A stretch of 10,616 nucleotides of DNA from Natrialbaceae archaeon Tc-Br11_E2g1 (GCA_001564255.1 LKNC01000075.1:1-10616); one strand, 5' to 3'. Positions 1 to 7,046 are shown, counted from the stretch's first letter. A program made the numbers and translations. The notes: generated by a model not told the origin, from the letters alone.

Positions 1-134
1 CCGACGGGGCCGAGGACGGCGACGTCGTCGAGATCAGCCTCGGGACGGGGTGGGACGACGACTCGATCGTCGTCGTGATCGAGGACGACGAAGCGGACGA
101 CGACGGAACGGACGACGAGGACGGAACCGATTGA
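1..134 (+). CDS. 3' end of an unidentified acidic protein (partial)
   Basis: The frame read from base 3 is open from the window edge to a TGA at 132-134 and gives about 43 residues. The segment begins with a plausible beta-strand pattern (VVEISLGTGW, then SIVVVIE). It ends in a tail made almost entirely of Asp, Glu, Gly and Thr (EADDDGTDDEDGTD). Such acidic, flexible tails are common on haloarchaeal proteins. The family cannot be named because the main body lies outside the window. It converges on rpl40e, with a 217-base gap between the two stop codons. The reading frame is supported mainly by its acidic composition, which fits a haloarchaeal protein, whereas the overlapping frame starting at 50 is arginine-rich and looks like a shadow. 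Confidence 0.6.
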   Translation, partial: DGAEDGDVVEISLGTGWDDDSIVVVIEDDEADDDGTDDEDGTD

Positions 135-351
135 GCCCTCCGATCGAGCTCACGGCGGTCTCAACCGAAGATCAGCAGCGCCGGGGCCACCACCGCGACG
201 TCGGCGAGGAGGTGTTCGGGCGGAACGCCGCCGATCCGTTCGCCGGCCGACCCCTCCGTTCGTCGGCCGACCCGCCCGTCCGTCGGCCGACCCGTCGAGG
301 TGGGTGCTCGTCGTGGTTTCGGTCGGCACCGCGACTCCGCCGGCGGACCGA
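135..351. other. Tail-to-tail intergenic region
   Basis: These 217 bases lie between the stop codon of the acidic protein (+) and the stop codon of rpl40e (-). No convincing gene was found in them. They hold three copies of a 20-bp tandem repeat (234-293). No T-rich terminator tract is visible on either strand. Confidence 0.6.
234..293. repeat. Three tandem 20-bp repeats with a palindromic core
   Basis: Units lie at 234-253, 254-273 and 274-293. All end in CGGCCGACCC and differ from each other at a few positions near the left end. Units 2 and 3 contain the perfect 10-bp palindrome GTCGGCCGAC (262-271 and 282-291). Unit 1 has the near match GCCGGCCGAC (242-251). The period of 20 is not a multiple of three, so a protein repeat is unlikely. 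Confidence 0.8.
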
Positions 352-501
352 TCAGGCGCTCCGGGCTTCTTTCGCCTTCGGCCGGAGCTTGTCGTAGCCA
401 CACTTCCGGCAGCGGTCGGCCCGCTGTGGGTTGCGGGCGTTACAGCGCATACAGATGAGCTTCTCCAGGGTGCGTCGCTCCGCGGCGTCGAATCTGGCCA
501 T
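352..501 (-). CDS. rpl40e: 50S ribosomal protein L40e
   Basis: A 49-residue basic zinc-ribbon protein of the large ribosomal subunit. The translation starts [20 protein letters not shown] and carries four cysteines in a C-x2-C-x10-C-x2-C pattern (residues 17, 20, 31, 34), which would bind one zinc ion. The core [10 protein letters not shown]...[12 protein letters not shown] is diagnostic of archaeal L40e, the counterpart of the ribosomal part of the eukaryotic ubiquitin-L40 fusion. The length matches the family. The ATG is at 499-501 and the TGA reads on the minus strand at 352-354. It lies 24 bases downstream of tsr3 on the same strand, so the two are probably cotranscribed. The pairing makes sense because Tsr3 modifies small-subunit rRNA during ribosome biogenesis. 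Confidence 0.97.
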   Translation of the reverse strand: MARFDAAERRTLEKLICMRCNARNPQRADRCRKCGYDKLRPKAKEARSA

Positions 502-525
502 GGCGTCCGTTGGCCGGTGGAGCAT

Positions 526-1095
526 TTAACGGCTGTGATCGCCGTCGTCACCGCCGGAACGCTCGGCGTCGTCGCCACCGTCGGGCGACGAGCCGGCCGG
601 ATCCTCGAGGTAGTCCTCCTGGACGGCGACGACCGCCGTCGAGTCCGCACAGTCGGCGTACCGCCGGAGGGGCTCCTCGTTGAGCGTCAGGAACGTCTCC
701 CCCCAGCGGAACGGCTCGAGCAGGTCGGCGGCGGCGTCCGGCTCCCCGAGGATCCACAGCCCGGCGGCGAGCGCTTCGGCCGTCGTCAGCCGGAACGGCC
801 GGCCGTAGTTCACCGGATTGGCGGCGACGAGGAAGGGCAACGCCCGGTGGACCCCTCGCATCGAGAAGGCGGCCTCCTCGGCCGATTCCCACGAGCAGTC
901 GAGGGCGACGAGCGTCCCGAGGGCGTCCGCGGCGTCGGCCGGCGAGAGTGCCCGATCGGCGTGGGGATTGAGAACGACGCCGTACGGCACCCCCTGCATT
1001 CGCCGGTGGAGAATCGCCCGGTCGAACCGCTCGAGCCGGCGGGCCGTACACTTCTTCGGGTCGTCGTCACCCTCGTAGTAGACGTGGACCTCCAC
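526..1095 (-). CDS. tsr3: rRNA aminocarboxypropyltransferase Tsr3 (DUF367 family)
   Basis: Tsr3 transfers an aminocarboxypropyl group from S-adenosylmethionine to a hypermodified uridine (N1-methylpseudouridine) in the small-subunit rRNA decoding region. Family hallmarks are visible: [13 protein letters not shown] (residues 9-21), LDCSWE (65-70), [13 protein letters not shown] (86-98), [15 protein letters not shown] (103-117) and [16 protein letters not shown] (131-146). Residues after about 165 form an acidic, low-complexity tail. I chose a GTG start at 1095, giving 189 residues and the usual family opening ([16 protein letters not shown]). The same frame could start nine residues earlier at a TTG (1122). 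The GTG is preferred because a TTTT tract lies 26-29 bases upstream, where a leaderless haloarchaeal transcript would have its TATA box. rpl40e follows 24 bases downstream. Confidence 0.95.
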   Translation of the reverse strand: MEVHVYYEGDDDPKKCTARRLERFDRAILHRRMQGVPYGVVLNPHADRALSPADAADALGTLVALDCSWESAEEAAFSMRGVHRALPFLVAANPVNYGRPFRLTTAEALAAGLWILGEPDAAADLLEPFRWGETFLTLNEEPLRRYADCADSTAVVAVQEDYLEDPAGSSPDGGDDAERSGGDDGDHSR

Positions 1096-1118
1096 GCCGT
1101 GGCGGAGTCGCCGGAGGG

Positions 1119-1126
1119 CCAAAAGC
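1119..1126 (-). promoter_or_regulatory. Likely TATA box of tsr3
   Basis: On the minus strand this reads GCTTTTGG. The TTTT tract (1121-1124) is centred about 27 bases upstream of the GTG at 1095. That spacing fits leaderless transcription in haloarchaea and supports the GTG start over the TTG at 1122. The assignment rests on composition and spacing only. Confidence 0.45.
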
Positions 1127-1243
1127 GATCGGGATCGGGCGGTGGACTCCCGGCAGCTCGCGTCGCGAGGTCACCGCTATCGCCGCTGGCAACCGATCGT
1201 GACGACCGCGGGGGGAAGTCGCACCGGGCCGCACGACTGGGTG

Positions 1244-1251
1244 GTTTTATA
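1244..1251 (+). promoter_or_regulatory. Second possible TATA box upstream of the transporter operon
   Basis: The sequence GTTTTATA lies in the AT-rich part of the divergent region and is close to the haloarchaeal TATA consensus (TTTWWW). A start about 27 bases downstream (around 1275) would give the operon mRNA a leader of roughly 65-70 bases before the ATG at 1343. It is followed directly by an inverted repeat (1249-1269). Confidence 0.4.
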
Positions 1252-1269
1252 CGCTCGTTGCCAACGTAT
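1249..1269. promoter_or_regulatory. Inverted repeat, possible operator of the transporter operon
   Basis: The core CGTTGCCAACG (1256-1266) is a palindrome around a central C. A second pair of arms, ATACG (1249-1253) and CGTAT (1265-1269), partly overlaps it. It lies just downstream of the TATA-like sequence at 1244-1251, where a bound repressor could block initiation. No regulator gene is present in the window. Confidence 0.35.
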
Positions 1270-1311
1270 GTTTCACAAATGACGTCTTTTCCCTTTCAGC
1301 TAATACGAAAG

Positions 1312-1320
1312 CTACTTATT
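1312..1320 (+). promoter_or_regulatory. Likely promoter TATA box of the transporter operon
   Basis: The sequence CTACTTATT is preceded by a purine-rich BRE-like CGAAAG (1306-1311). It is centred about 27 bases upstream of the ATG at 1343, which predicts a leaderless mRNA beginning at that codon. The absence of a Shine-Dalgarno sequence before 1343 fits this. The perfect palindrome TCACGTGA (1320-1327) touches its downstream edge and could be a regulator site. Confidence 0.5.
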
Positions 1321-1342
1321 CACGTGATTCATGAGCCGATCT

Positions 1343-3004
1343 ATGTCTGATGAAAGCGTGAAGCGACGAGACGTGATGAAAGGTGTAGCGACGGTTGCCG
1401 CCGTCGCTCCGGTCGCGACGGCCGGTTGTCTCGGCGACGACGACACTGGAGTCGATGGCGAACCGGTCGAGGAGATCGAACTGATCGTCACCACGGCGGA
1501 TTACGATCCGGTCCGTTACGAGTTCGGTCAGCTGATCGCCGACAACTGGCGCGAGCTCGGGTTCGACGTCGACGTCAACCCGACGGCGTGGAACACGATC
1601 GTCGACACGGCGATGGATCAACAGGACTTCGACGCGTTTACGCTCAACTGGGGCGGCCGTGCCGAGCGGATCGACCCGGACATCTTCTGTTACGATCTCC
1701 ACCACTCCTCCCAGACCGAACTCGGCGCACGCAATCAGGTCAACTTCGAAAACGAGGAGTACGACGAGGCCGCGGAAGCTCAGCGTCGCCTCTACGACGA
1801 CGAGGAACGCCGCGAGCAGGTCTATCGCTGTCAGGAGATCTTCGCTGAAGAACAGCCCCGGACCCCGATCGCCAACCAGGAGCAGATCATGCCCTACCTC
1901 GCCGATGCTTTCGACGAGGTCGTCACGATGATGGGTGAGGGGCTGATGTCTTTCTGGACGGCGGTCGACTCCGAACCCGCCGGCGGCAACTCCGAACTTC
2001 GACTGGGGTATCCCTCCGAGGTCAACAATCTCAACCCTGCGGACGGCCAGGCGACCCACGACCAGCAGACGATGCGCCTGATCTACGACCGGCTGATGCG
2101 GATCAACACGGACGGCGTCGCCGAGGAGTGGCTTGCCGAATCCGTCGAAGAGGTAGACGACACGACGATCGAGGTGACGATTCGAGACGGCCAGTCCTGG
2201 CACGACGGCGAGGAGCTGACGGTCGAGGACGTGAAGTTCTCCTTCGAGTATCTCGGCGAACACTCGCCGGTGCTCGATGCCGCCACCGACCCGGTCGAGG
2301 ACATCGAGATCGTCGGCGACCGGACGCTCCGGTTCGATCTAGACGAGCCGTTCGCTCCCTTCCTCGCGGTCTCACTCGGCCAGGTGTTCATCATCCCGGA
2401 ACACATCTGGGCGGAGATTCCGGACGGGATGGACGACGTCAACTCGCCGCTCGACTTCGACAACCCCGAACCGGTCGGCAGCGGTCCGTTCCAGTTCGTC
2501 GACTGGCAACGCGACGAACAGATGGTACTCGAGGCGAACGAGGACCACTTCAACACGCCGAACGTCGAGACGATGATCAAGGTTCCCGGCGCGGACATGT
2601 CCACGCTCGTTCGACTCCTCGAAGACGAGGAGATCAACATGATCGGCTGGGTGCCCGGACCCGACACGGTCAACAGACTGGAAGAGGACGTCGATCACGT
2701 CGAGAACAGCTCGATCGAGGACCACGGCTGGTACCACATCAACTACCAGCTCGAGCGGCCGCCGTTCGACGACAAGGACGTCCGCCACGCGCTGGCTCAC
2801 GCGATCCCCAAACAGGACATCGTCGACGTAGTGATGGACGGGATGGGAACGGTCACCCACTCACAAATCGCCGAGGTCAACGAGTTCTGGCACAACCCGG
2901 ACGTAATGGAGTTCGGTGACGACATAGATCGAGCACGGGACGTACTCGAGGAAGCGGGCTACCAGTGGGACGACGACGGTCGGATACATTACCCAGCCGA
3001 ATAA
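1343..3004 (+). CDS. Peptide/nickel-type ABC transporter substrate-binding lipoprotein, circularly permuted
   Basis: Extracellular binding protein (553 residues) that delivers substrate to the downstream permeases. A twin-arginine signal (KRRDVMK, residues 7-13) and a lipobox (TAGC, Cys29) predict a membrane-anchored lipoprotein, followed by a short acidic linker. The domain order is unusual. Residues about 44-208 match the C-terminal part of family 5 solute-binding proteins: LIADNWRELGFDVDV, DFDAFTLNWGGRAERIDPD, then YDEAAEAQRRLYDDEERREQ and QEIFAEEQPRTPI. Residues about 217-553 match the N-terminal part: ELRLGYPSEVNNLNPAD, the family signature around TIRDGQSWHDGEELTVEDV (279-297), GSGPFQFVDW, and RARDVLEEAGY (530-540), where the canonical C-terminal part would normally begin. 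The total length is normal for one protein. ATG 1343 is preferred over the in-frame ATG at 1331 because of promoter spacing. It is the first gene of the operon; the permease follows after 24 bases. Confidence 0.93.
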   Translation: MSDESVKRRDVMKGVATVAAVAPVATAGCLGDDDTGVDGEPVEEIELIVTTADYDPVRYEFGQLIADNWRELGFDVDVNPTAWNTIVDTAMDQQDFDAFTLNWGGRAERIDPDIFCYDLHHSSQTELGARNQVNFENEEYDEAAEAQRRLYDDEERREQVYRCQEIFAEEQPRTPIANQEQIMPYLADAFDEVVTMMGEGLMSFWTAVDSEPAGGNSELRLGYPSEVNNLNPADGQATHDQQTMRLIYDRLMRINTDGVAEEWLAESVEEVDDTTIEVTIRDGQSWHDGEELTVEDVKFSFEYLGEHSPVLDAATDPVEDIEIVGDRTLRFDLDEPFAPFLAVSLGQVFIIPEHIWAEIPDGMDDVNSPLDFDNPEPVGSGPFQFVDWQRDEQMVLEANEDHFNTPNVETMIKVPGADMSTLVRLLEDEEINMIGWVPGPDTVNRLEEDVDHVENSSIEDHGWYHINYQLERPPFDDKDVRHALAHAIPKQDIVDVVMDGMGTVTHSQIAEVNEFWHNPDVMEFGDDIDRARDVLEEAGYQWDDDGRIHYPAE

Positions 3005-3028
3005 CGACACTCCACGAACCTCCGCTAT

Positions 3029-4009
3029 ATGGGACTCAGAGAGTACGTCGTTCGAAGGATATTCCAGCTGGTCATCACCTACTGGGCGTTTATCACCCTG
3101 TTGTTCGTGCTGTTTCGGGCAGCTCCGGGGGACCCGACGTCGATGTTCGTGATGGACGGTATGGACGAGGAGAGCCGTCAGGAGATCATCGCCGACCTCG
3201 GCCTCGACCAGCCGCTTTACCTCCAGTACGTCGATTACATGGGGCAGCTGTTGTCGGGCTCGTTCGGAGTCTCGTTCCGGTACAGAGAGCCCGTCTGGGA
3301 CGTTTTGGTTATCAAGTTCTGGAACACTATCTTCCTGATGGGCGCGGCCGTGATCTGTGCGTACGTTATCGGTGTACTCGCCGGAGCTCTGCTCGGCTGG
3401 TGGCGTGGCAAACGTGCCGAACGGGTCGGGATCGTCGCCGGGCTCATGGCCAGATCCTCCCCGGAGTTCTGGACCAGCATAATCGTGCTGTCGGTCTTTG
3501 CGTTCTGGCTCGGCTGGTTACCCTCCGGTGGGATGCGGTCGATCGGCGCGGAGATGGCGCCTTCTTTCTCCGCGCGATATCTCTCGACGGACTTCGTCTA
3601 CCACCTCGTGTTGCCCGTGATGGCGGCGACGATCTACTACATGGCGACGCCGCTTTTGTTGATGCGCAACACGATGCTCGACGTCCTCAAAGCCGACTTC
3701 ATCGAGATAAAGAAGGCAGAGGGGTTATCCGAACTGACGATCCTGTACAAACACGCCGCCAGAAACTCCATCCTGCCGGTCGTCACGATGGCCGCGATCG
3801 TGACCGGCACGGCGATGGGCGGCTCGCTGGTCATCGAAACCGTGTTCAACTGGCCCGGAATGGGACGTGAGATGGTCGAGGCGATAAACTACAACGACTA
3901 CCCCATGGCGATGGGTGCGTTCTTTCTCATGGGGTCGGTCGTGATCATCATGAACTTCGTCGCCGACCTGCTCTACGTCTACCTCGATCCGAGGGTGGAG
4001 TACAAATGA
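3029..4009 (+). CDS. dppB: Peptide ABC transporter permease, DppB/OppB type
   Basis: One of two membrane subunits that form the translocation channel of the importer (326 residues, normal length). It opens with the typical short cytoplasmic start and first helix (YVVRRIFQLVITYWAFITLLFVLFR, about residues 6-30), followed by the family motif APGDP (32-36) and a large external segment. Further hydrophobic segments lie near residues 100-124, 148-165, 190-212 and 294-318. The cytoplasmic coupling loop that contacts the ATPases is clear at 224-250 (FIEIKKAEGLSELTILYKHA and onward), followed by VFNWPGMGR (272-280). It starts 24 bases after the binding protein with no strong ribosome-binding site. 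Its stop codon overlaps the next gene by 4 bases, indicating translational coupling. The substrate class is inferred from family only. Confidence 0.96.
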   Translation: MGLREYVVRRIFQLVITYWAFITLLFVLFRAAPGDPTSMFVMDGMDEESRQEIIADLGLDQPLYLQYVDYMGQLLSGSFGVSFRYREPVWDVLVIKFWNTIFLMGAAVICAYVIGVLAGALLGWWRGKRAERVGIVAGLMARSSPEFWTSIIVLSVFAFWLGWLPSGGMRSIGAEMAPSFSARYLSTDFVYHLVLPVMAATIYYMATPLLLMRNTMLDVLKADFIEIKKAEGLSELTILYKHAARNSILPVVTMAAIVTGTAMGGSLVIETVFNWPGMGREMVEAINYNDYPMAMGAFFLMGSVVIIMNFVADLLYVYLDPRVEYK

Positions 4010-4944
4010 GCCGGGAGACCCAAGGCATCGACTCCATGGCGTCGGACGACGGCGCTACCGAGCGGATCCGGGCTCTCGCCGTCCGCACGTGGCGGACGTT
4101 CGTCGACGTGTTCGAGGGCGATCGGATGGGACAGATCGGGCTGGCGTTGCTCCTGATTTTCGCCCTGATGGGGATGTTCGGCCCCTGGATCACACCCCAC
4201 GACCCCACGGAGATAAATCGGGACGACGACGGCTCCGCGCTCCGGCTCGAGGCGCCGTCGACGGATCACTACTTCGGGACGACGAACATGGGCCGTGACG
4301 TCTTCTCCCAGGTCATCGTCGGCGCGCGCGCTTCGCTGATCGTCGGCACCATCGCGGCGCTGATCGCCGTCACGATCGGAACCAACATCGGGCTGATAAG
4401 TGCCTACTACGGCGGGTGGACGGAGGACGTGCTGATGCGGATCACCGACATCGCCTACGCCCTGCCGTTTCTCCCGTTCGTGATCGTACTGGTGTTCCTG
4501 CTCGGACCGAGTATCTGGAGTATCATCATCGTCATCGCGCTGTTGCTGTGGCGATCGACCGCCAGGGTCGTCCGTTCGCAGGTACTCTCACACAAAGAGC
4601 GGCCGTACGTCGAGTCGGCCAGGGCGGTCGGCGCCAGCGATCTGCGGATCATGTACCTCCACATCCTGCCCAACGTGTTGCCCCTGGCGTTTCTCTACGC
4701 GGCGTTCTCCGTCGCCTGGGCCGTGATCGCGGAGGCCAACGTCTCTTTTCTCGGCTTCGGGGATCCGACGATGATCTCCTGGGGCCAGATGTTGTTCGAG
4801 GCGTACACCGCCGATGCGATCCGGTTTGCCTGGTGGTGGGTCGTTCCCCCGGGAGTGTCGATTATGCTGTTGGTGATGGCTGCGTTCTTCATCGGCCGGA
4901 CCTTAGAGCGGGTGACGAACCCCGAACTACGACACGCTGAGTGA
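4006..4944 (+). CDS. dppC: Peptide ABC transporter permease, DppC/OppC type
   Basis: Second channel subunit (312 residues), partner of the preceding permease. A hydrophilic N-terminus of about 40 residues leads to a first helix (about 43-60), ending in GPWITPHDP. The family motif GTTNMGRDVFSQVIVGARAS lies at 91-110. Further helices lie near 110-134, 150-167, 169-183, 228-247 and 276-297. The ATPase coupling loop is at 201-224 (YVESARAVGASDLRIMYLHI and onward), followed by FLGFGDP (248-254). The ATG overlaps the previous stop codon, and a GGAG ribosome-binding site (3997-4000) lies 5 bases before it. An internal ATG at 4036 is possible but lacks such support. The first ATPase gene starts 3 bases after the stop. 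Confidence 0.96.
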   Translation: MSRETQGIDSMASDDGATERIRALAVRTWRTFVDVFEGDRMGQIGLALLLIFALMGMFGPWITPHDPTEINRDDDGSALRLEAPSTDHYFGTTNMGRDVFSQVIVGARASLIVGTIAALIAVTIGTNIGLISAYYGGWTEDVLMRITDIAYALPFLPFVIVLVFLLGPSIWSIIIVIALLLWRSTARVVRSQVLSHKERPYVESARAVGASDLRIMYLHILPNVLPLAFLYAAFSVAWAVIAEANVSFLGFGDPTMISWGQMLFEAYTADAIRFAWWWVVPPGVSIMLLVMAAFFIGRTLERVTNPELRHAE

Positions 4945-4947
4945 TAC

Positions 4948-5964
4948 ATGTCCAAACTAGAACTAGACGACCTCCGGACGTACTATCGGATGGAAGAGGG
5001 CTGGATAGAGGCCGCCGACGGTGTTTCGCTTTCGCTCGAGGCAAACGAGACGCTCGGTCTGGTCGGCGAGAGCGGCAGCGGAAAGTCGACGGTCGCGAAG
5101 TCGATCATCCGTCTGTTGCCGGACAACGGCGAGATCGTCGACGGCTCGATCCGGTTCGACGGCGAGGACATAACCGAGCTCAGCAAGCGGGAGCTGCGAA
5201 GACGGATCCGGTGGAAAGAGATCTCGATGATCCCCCAGTCGGCGATGAACGGGTTCGATCCGGTTTACACCGTCGGCGAACAGATCGTTCAGGCGATCCG
5301 CACCCACGAGTCCGACGTCTCGAAAGCCGAGGCCCGAGAACGGACGAAAGAGCTGTTCGACGATCTCGGCCTCGACGAGGAGCGCGTCGACGACTATCCC
5401 CACCAGTTCTCGGGGGGGATGGCCCAGCGGGCGATGATCGCACTCGCGCTCGCGGTCGACCCGTCGGTGATTCTGGCCGACGAGCCGACGACGGCGCTCG
5501 ACGTCGTCATCCAGGATCGAATCCTCGGGACGATAAAGGAGATGCAAGACGAGCTCGGGACGGCGATGGTCCTCATCACCCACGACATGTCCGTCGTCTC
5601 CGAGACCTGTGATACGATCGCGGTGATGTACGGTGGCCGCGTCGTCGAGCGTGCCGACGCCGAAACCATCATCAAACGTCCGAAACATCCGTACACGCTC
5701 GGGCTTCGGAACGCGTTTCCGGACATCACTGCCGACTCCCAGGAACTCGTCTCCATCCCCGGTTCGCCGCCGGATCTGCTCGAACCGGGGGAGGGGTGTC
5801 GGTTCGCTCCCCGGTGTCCGTTCGCCGAGGATCGCTGCTGGGAGGAGACGCCACAGCCCGAAACACACGGCGACGGTCACGTGGTAGAGTGTCACAGAGC
5901 CGACGAGGCGGAATACCTCCGGAAGGAGGCAAACCGTCCCGAAACGTGGAGGACCGATGACTGA
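4948..5964 (+). CDS. dppD: Peptide ABC transporter ATP-binding protein, DppD/OppD type
   Basis: Cytoplasmic ATPase subunit (338 residues) of the importer. All ATPase motifs are intact: Walker A GESGSGKST (40-48), Q-loop Gln97, signature FSGGMAQR (154-161), Walker B VILADEPTTALD (174-185) and switch His212. The oligopeptide-family C-terminal extension is present (HPYTLGLRNAFPD, then IPGSPPDL). It carries four cysteines at 284, 290, 297 and 315 (C-x5-C-x6-C-x17-C), the arrangement linked to a 4Fe-4S cluster in characterised Opp/Dpp ATPases. It follows the dppC-type gene by 3 bases and overlaps the next ATPase by 8 bases. It would pair with that protein as an asymmetric heterodimer. Confidence 0.97.
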   Translation: MSKLELDDLRTYYRMEEGWIEAADGVSLSLEANETLGLVGESGSGKSTVAKSIIRLLPDNGEIVDGSIRFDGEDITELSKRELRRRIRWKEISMIPQSAMNGFDPVYTVGEQIVQAIRTHESDVSKAEARERTKELFDDLGLDEERVDDYPHQFSGGMAQRAMIALALAVDPSVILADEPTTALDVVIQDRILGTIKEMQDELGTAMVLITHDMSVVSETCDTIAVMYGGRVVERADAETIIKRPKHPYTLGLRNAFPDITADSQELVSIPGSPPDLLEPGEGCRFAPRCPFAEDRCWEETPQPETHGDGHVVECHRADEAEYLRKEANRPETWRTDD

Positions 5965-6958
5965 GCCGAAACTCGAACTCGACGGGGTCGAGAAACACTT
6001 TCCCGTCGACCGGGGGCTCGTCGCCCGGCTGTTGAACCGAGGGGATCGCGATTTCGTCCACGCTGCCGACGGCGTCTCCTTCTCCATCGAGGAGGGGGAG
6101 GTGTTCGGACTCGCGGGCGAGAGCGGCTGTGGGAAGACGACCATCGGGAAGACGGCTATCAGGCTCCACGATCCGACGTCGGGTCGGATCAGGTTCGACG
6201 GCGAGGACATCACCGAACTCGACGGTACCGAACTGATGAAGTTCCGTCGCGAGGCCCAGGTCATCCACCAGGACCCCTACCAGTCGATCAACCCCCGGTG
6301 GAAAGTCTCCCGGTGGGTCAGGGAGCCACTCGCCATCCACGACATCGGCACGCGAGACGAGCGAACCGACAGGGTCCACGAGACGCTCGAACGCGTCGGC
6401 CTACGCCCGGCATCGGCGTTCGCCGACGAGTACGCTTCCGAGCTCTCCGGCGGCGAGCGCCAGCGTCTCGGCATCGCCCGGGCGCTCGTCTTGGATCCGT
6501 CGTTTCTGCTCGCCGACGAACCTGCGAGCATGCTCGACGTCAGCATCCGGGCTAGCATCCTCGATCTCTTCCGGGAGCTCCAGCGGGATTTCGGCCTCAC
6601 GGGGCTGTACATCAGCCACGACCTGTCGTTGCTAAAACACATGTGCGACCGGATCGGCGTGATGTACTCCGGAAAGCTCGTCGAGGTCGGAACGGCAGAG
6701 CAGATCATCCGCGATCCGAAACACCCGTACACGCAGGCGCTGGTCGGTTCGATGCCGATCATCGACCCCGACGTCGATCGGGAGCCGGTTACGTTGAGCG
6801 GCAATGTGCCTGACCTCGTCGACGTGCCGGACCACTGCCGCTTCTACAACCGCTGTCCGGAGGCGTCCGAGGAGTGCACCTACGAGGAACCGCCGCTGTA
6901 CGAGGTCGGCGACGGACAACGGGCACGGTGTATCCTTCACGAACCGGAGGACCGATGA
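5957..6958 (+). CDS. dppF: Peptide ABC transporter ATP-binding protein, DppF/OppF type
   Basis: Second ATPase subunit (333 residues). Walker A is GESGCGKTT (54-62), Q-loop Gln105, signature LSGGERQR (163-170), Walker B FLLADEPASMLD (183-194) and switch His221. The segment DPYQSINPRW after the Q-loop is typical of the F subunit. The C-terminal extension has HPYTQALVGSMP and cysteines at 294, 300, 307 and 325, with the same spacing as the D subunit. The ATG lies within the end of the previous gene, 8 bases overlapping, behind a GGAGG at 5948-5952. The stop codon overlaps an ATG at 6955 that opens a 31-codon ORF. The next recognisable enzyme gene begins 88 bases downstream. Confidence 0.97.
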   Translation: MTEPKLELDGVEKHFPVDRGLVARLLNRGDRDFVHAADGVSFSIEEGEVFGLAGESGCGKTTIGKTAIRLHDPTSGRIRFDGEDITELDGTELMKFRREAQVIHQDPYQSINPRWKVSRWVREPLAIHDIGTRDERTDRVHETLERVGLRPASAFADEYASELSGGERQRLGIARALVLDPSFLLADEPASMLDVSIRASILDLFRELQRDFGLTGLYISHDLSLLKHMCDRIGVMYSGKLVEVGTAEQIIRDPKHPYTQALVGSMPIIDPDVDREPVTLSGNVPDLVDVPDHCRFYNRCPEASEECTYEEPPLYEVGDGQRARCILHEPEDR

Positions 6959-6982
6959 TGGCACCGCCACGCCTCCGGCGAG

Positions 6983-7013
6983 CCGGCGGTTTCCGGACGG
7001 CGAAACCGACCGG
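6983..7013 (+). promoter_or_regulatory. RNA hairpin between importer and hydrolase genes
   Basis: CCGG plus CGGTTTC (6983-6993) can pair with GAAACCG plus CCGG (7002-7008 and 7010-7013). This gives an 11-bp stem with one bulged A (7009) and an 8-base loop. No T tract follows, so it is not an obvious terminator. It could protect or end processed mRNA segments, setting different levels for the transporter and the enzymes. Confidence 0.4.
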
Positions 7014-7031
7014 GCGGGGTTCGGCTGGACC

Positions 7032-7039
7032 GGGGGTGA
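7032..7039 (+). promoter_or_regulatory. Shine-Dalgarno sequence that fixes the start of the creatininase-family gene
   Basis: GGGGGTGA matches the archaeal ribosome-binding consensus (GGAGGTGA) at seven of eight positions and lies 7 bases before the GTG at 7047. It supports that start over the upstream in-frame ATG at 6804, which lies deep inside the ATPase gene. Confidence 0.65.
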
Positions 7040-7046
7040 AAGAGCG

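Noticed and set aside
161..230. A hydrophobic minus-strand segment (LLADVAVVAPALLIFG) ending at a stop codon
   Set aside because: It resembles the end of a membrane helix, but no plausible start exists. The upstream part reads through the 20-bp repeats and rpl40e in another frame. A decayed gene remnant is possible but not supported.
304..1350. A 348-codon plus-strand open frame across the tsr3 and rpl40e region
   Set aside because: It lies antisense to two recognised genes, is rich in Arg, Gly and Pro, and matches no family. It is a shadow frame typical of GC-rich DNA.
1279..1350. A 23-codon ORF beginning MTSFPFQLIR, just downstream of the first TATA-like sequence
   Set aside because: It could be a leader peptide, but its ATG is a few bases away from the predicted start site, it has no ribosome-binding site, and it overlaps the second promoter and the start of the binding protein.
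1343..3004. The binding protein as a fusion of two proteins or a pseudogene
   Set aside because: The frame is intact, the codon usage is even, and the halves cover different, complementary parts of one family. A permutation explains this better.
4963..6264. A 433-codon minus-strand open frame opposite the two ATPase genes
   Set aside because: It is antisense to clear ABC ATPase motifs and has no recognisable family features.
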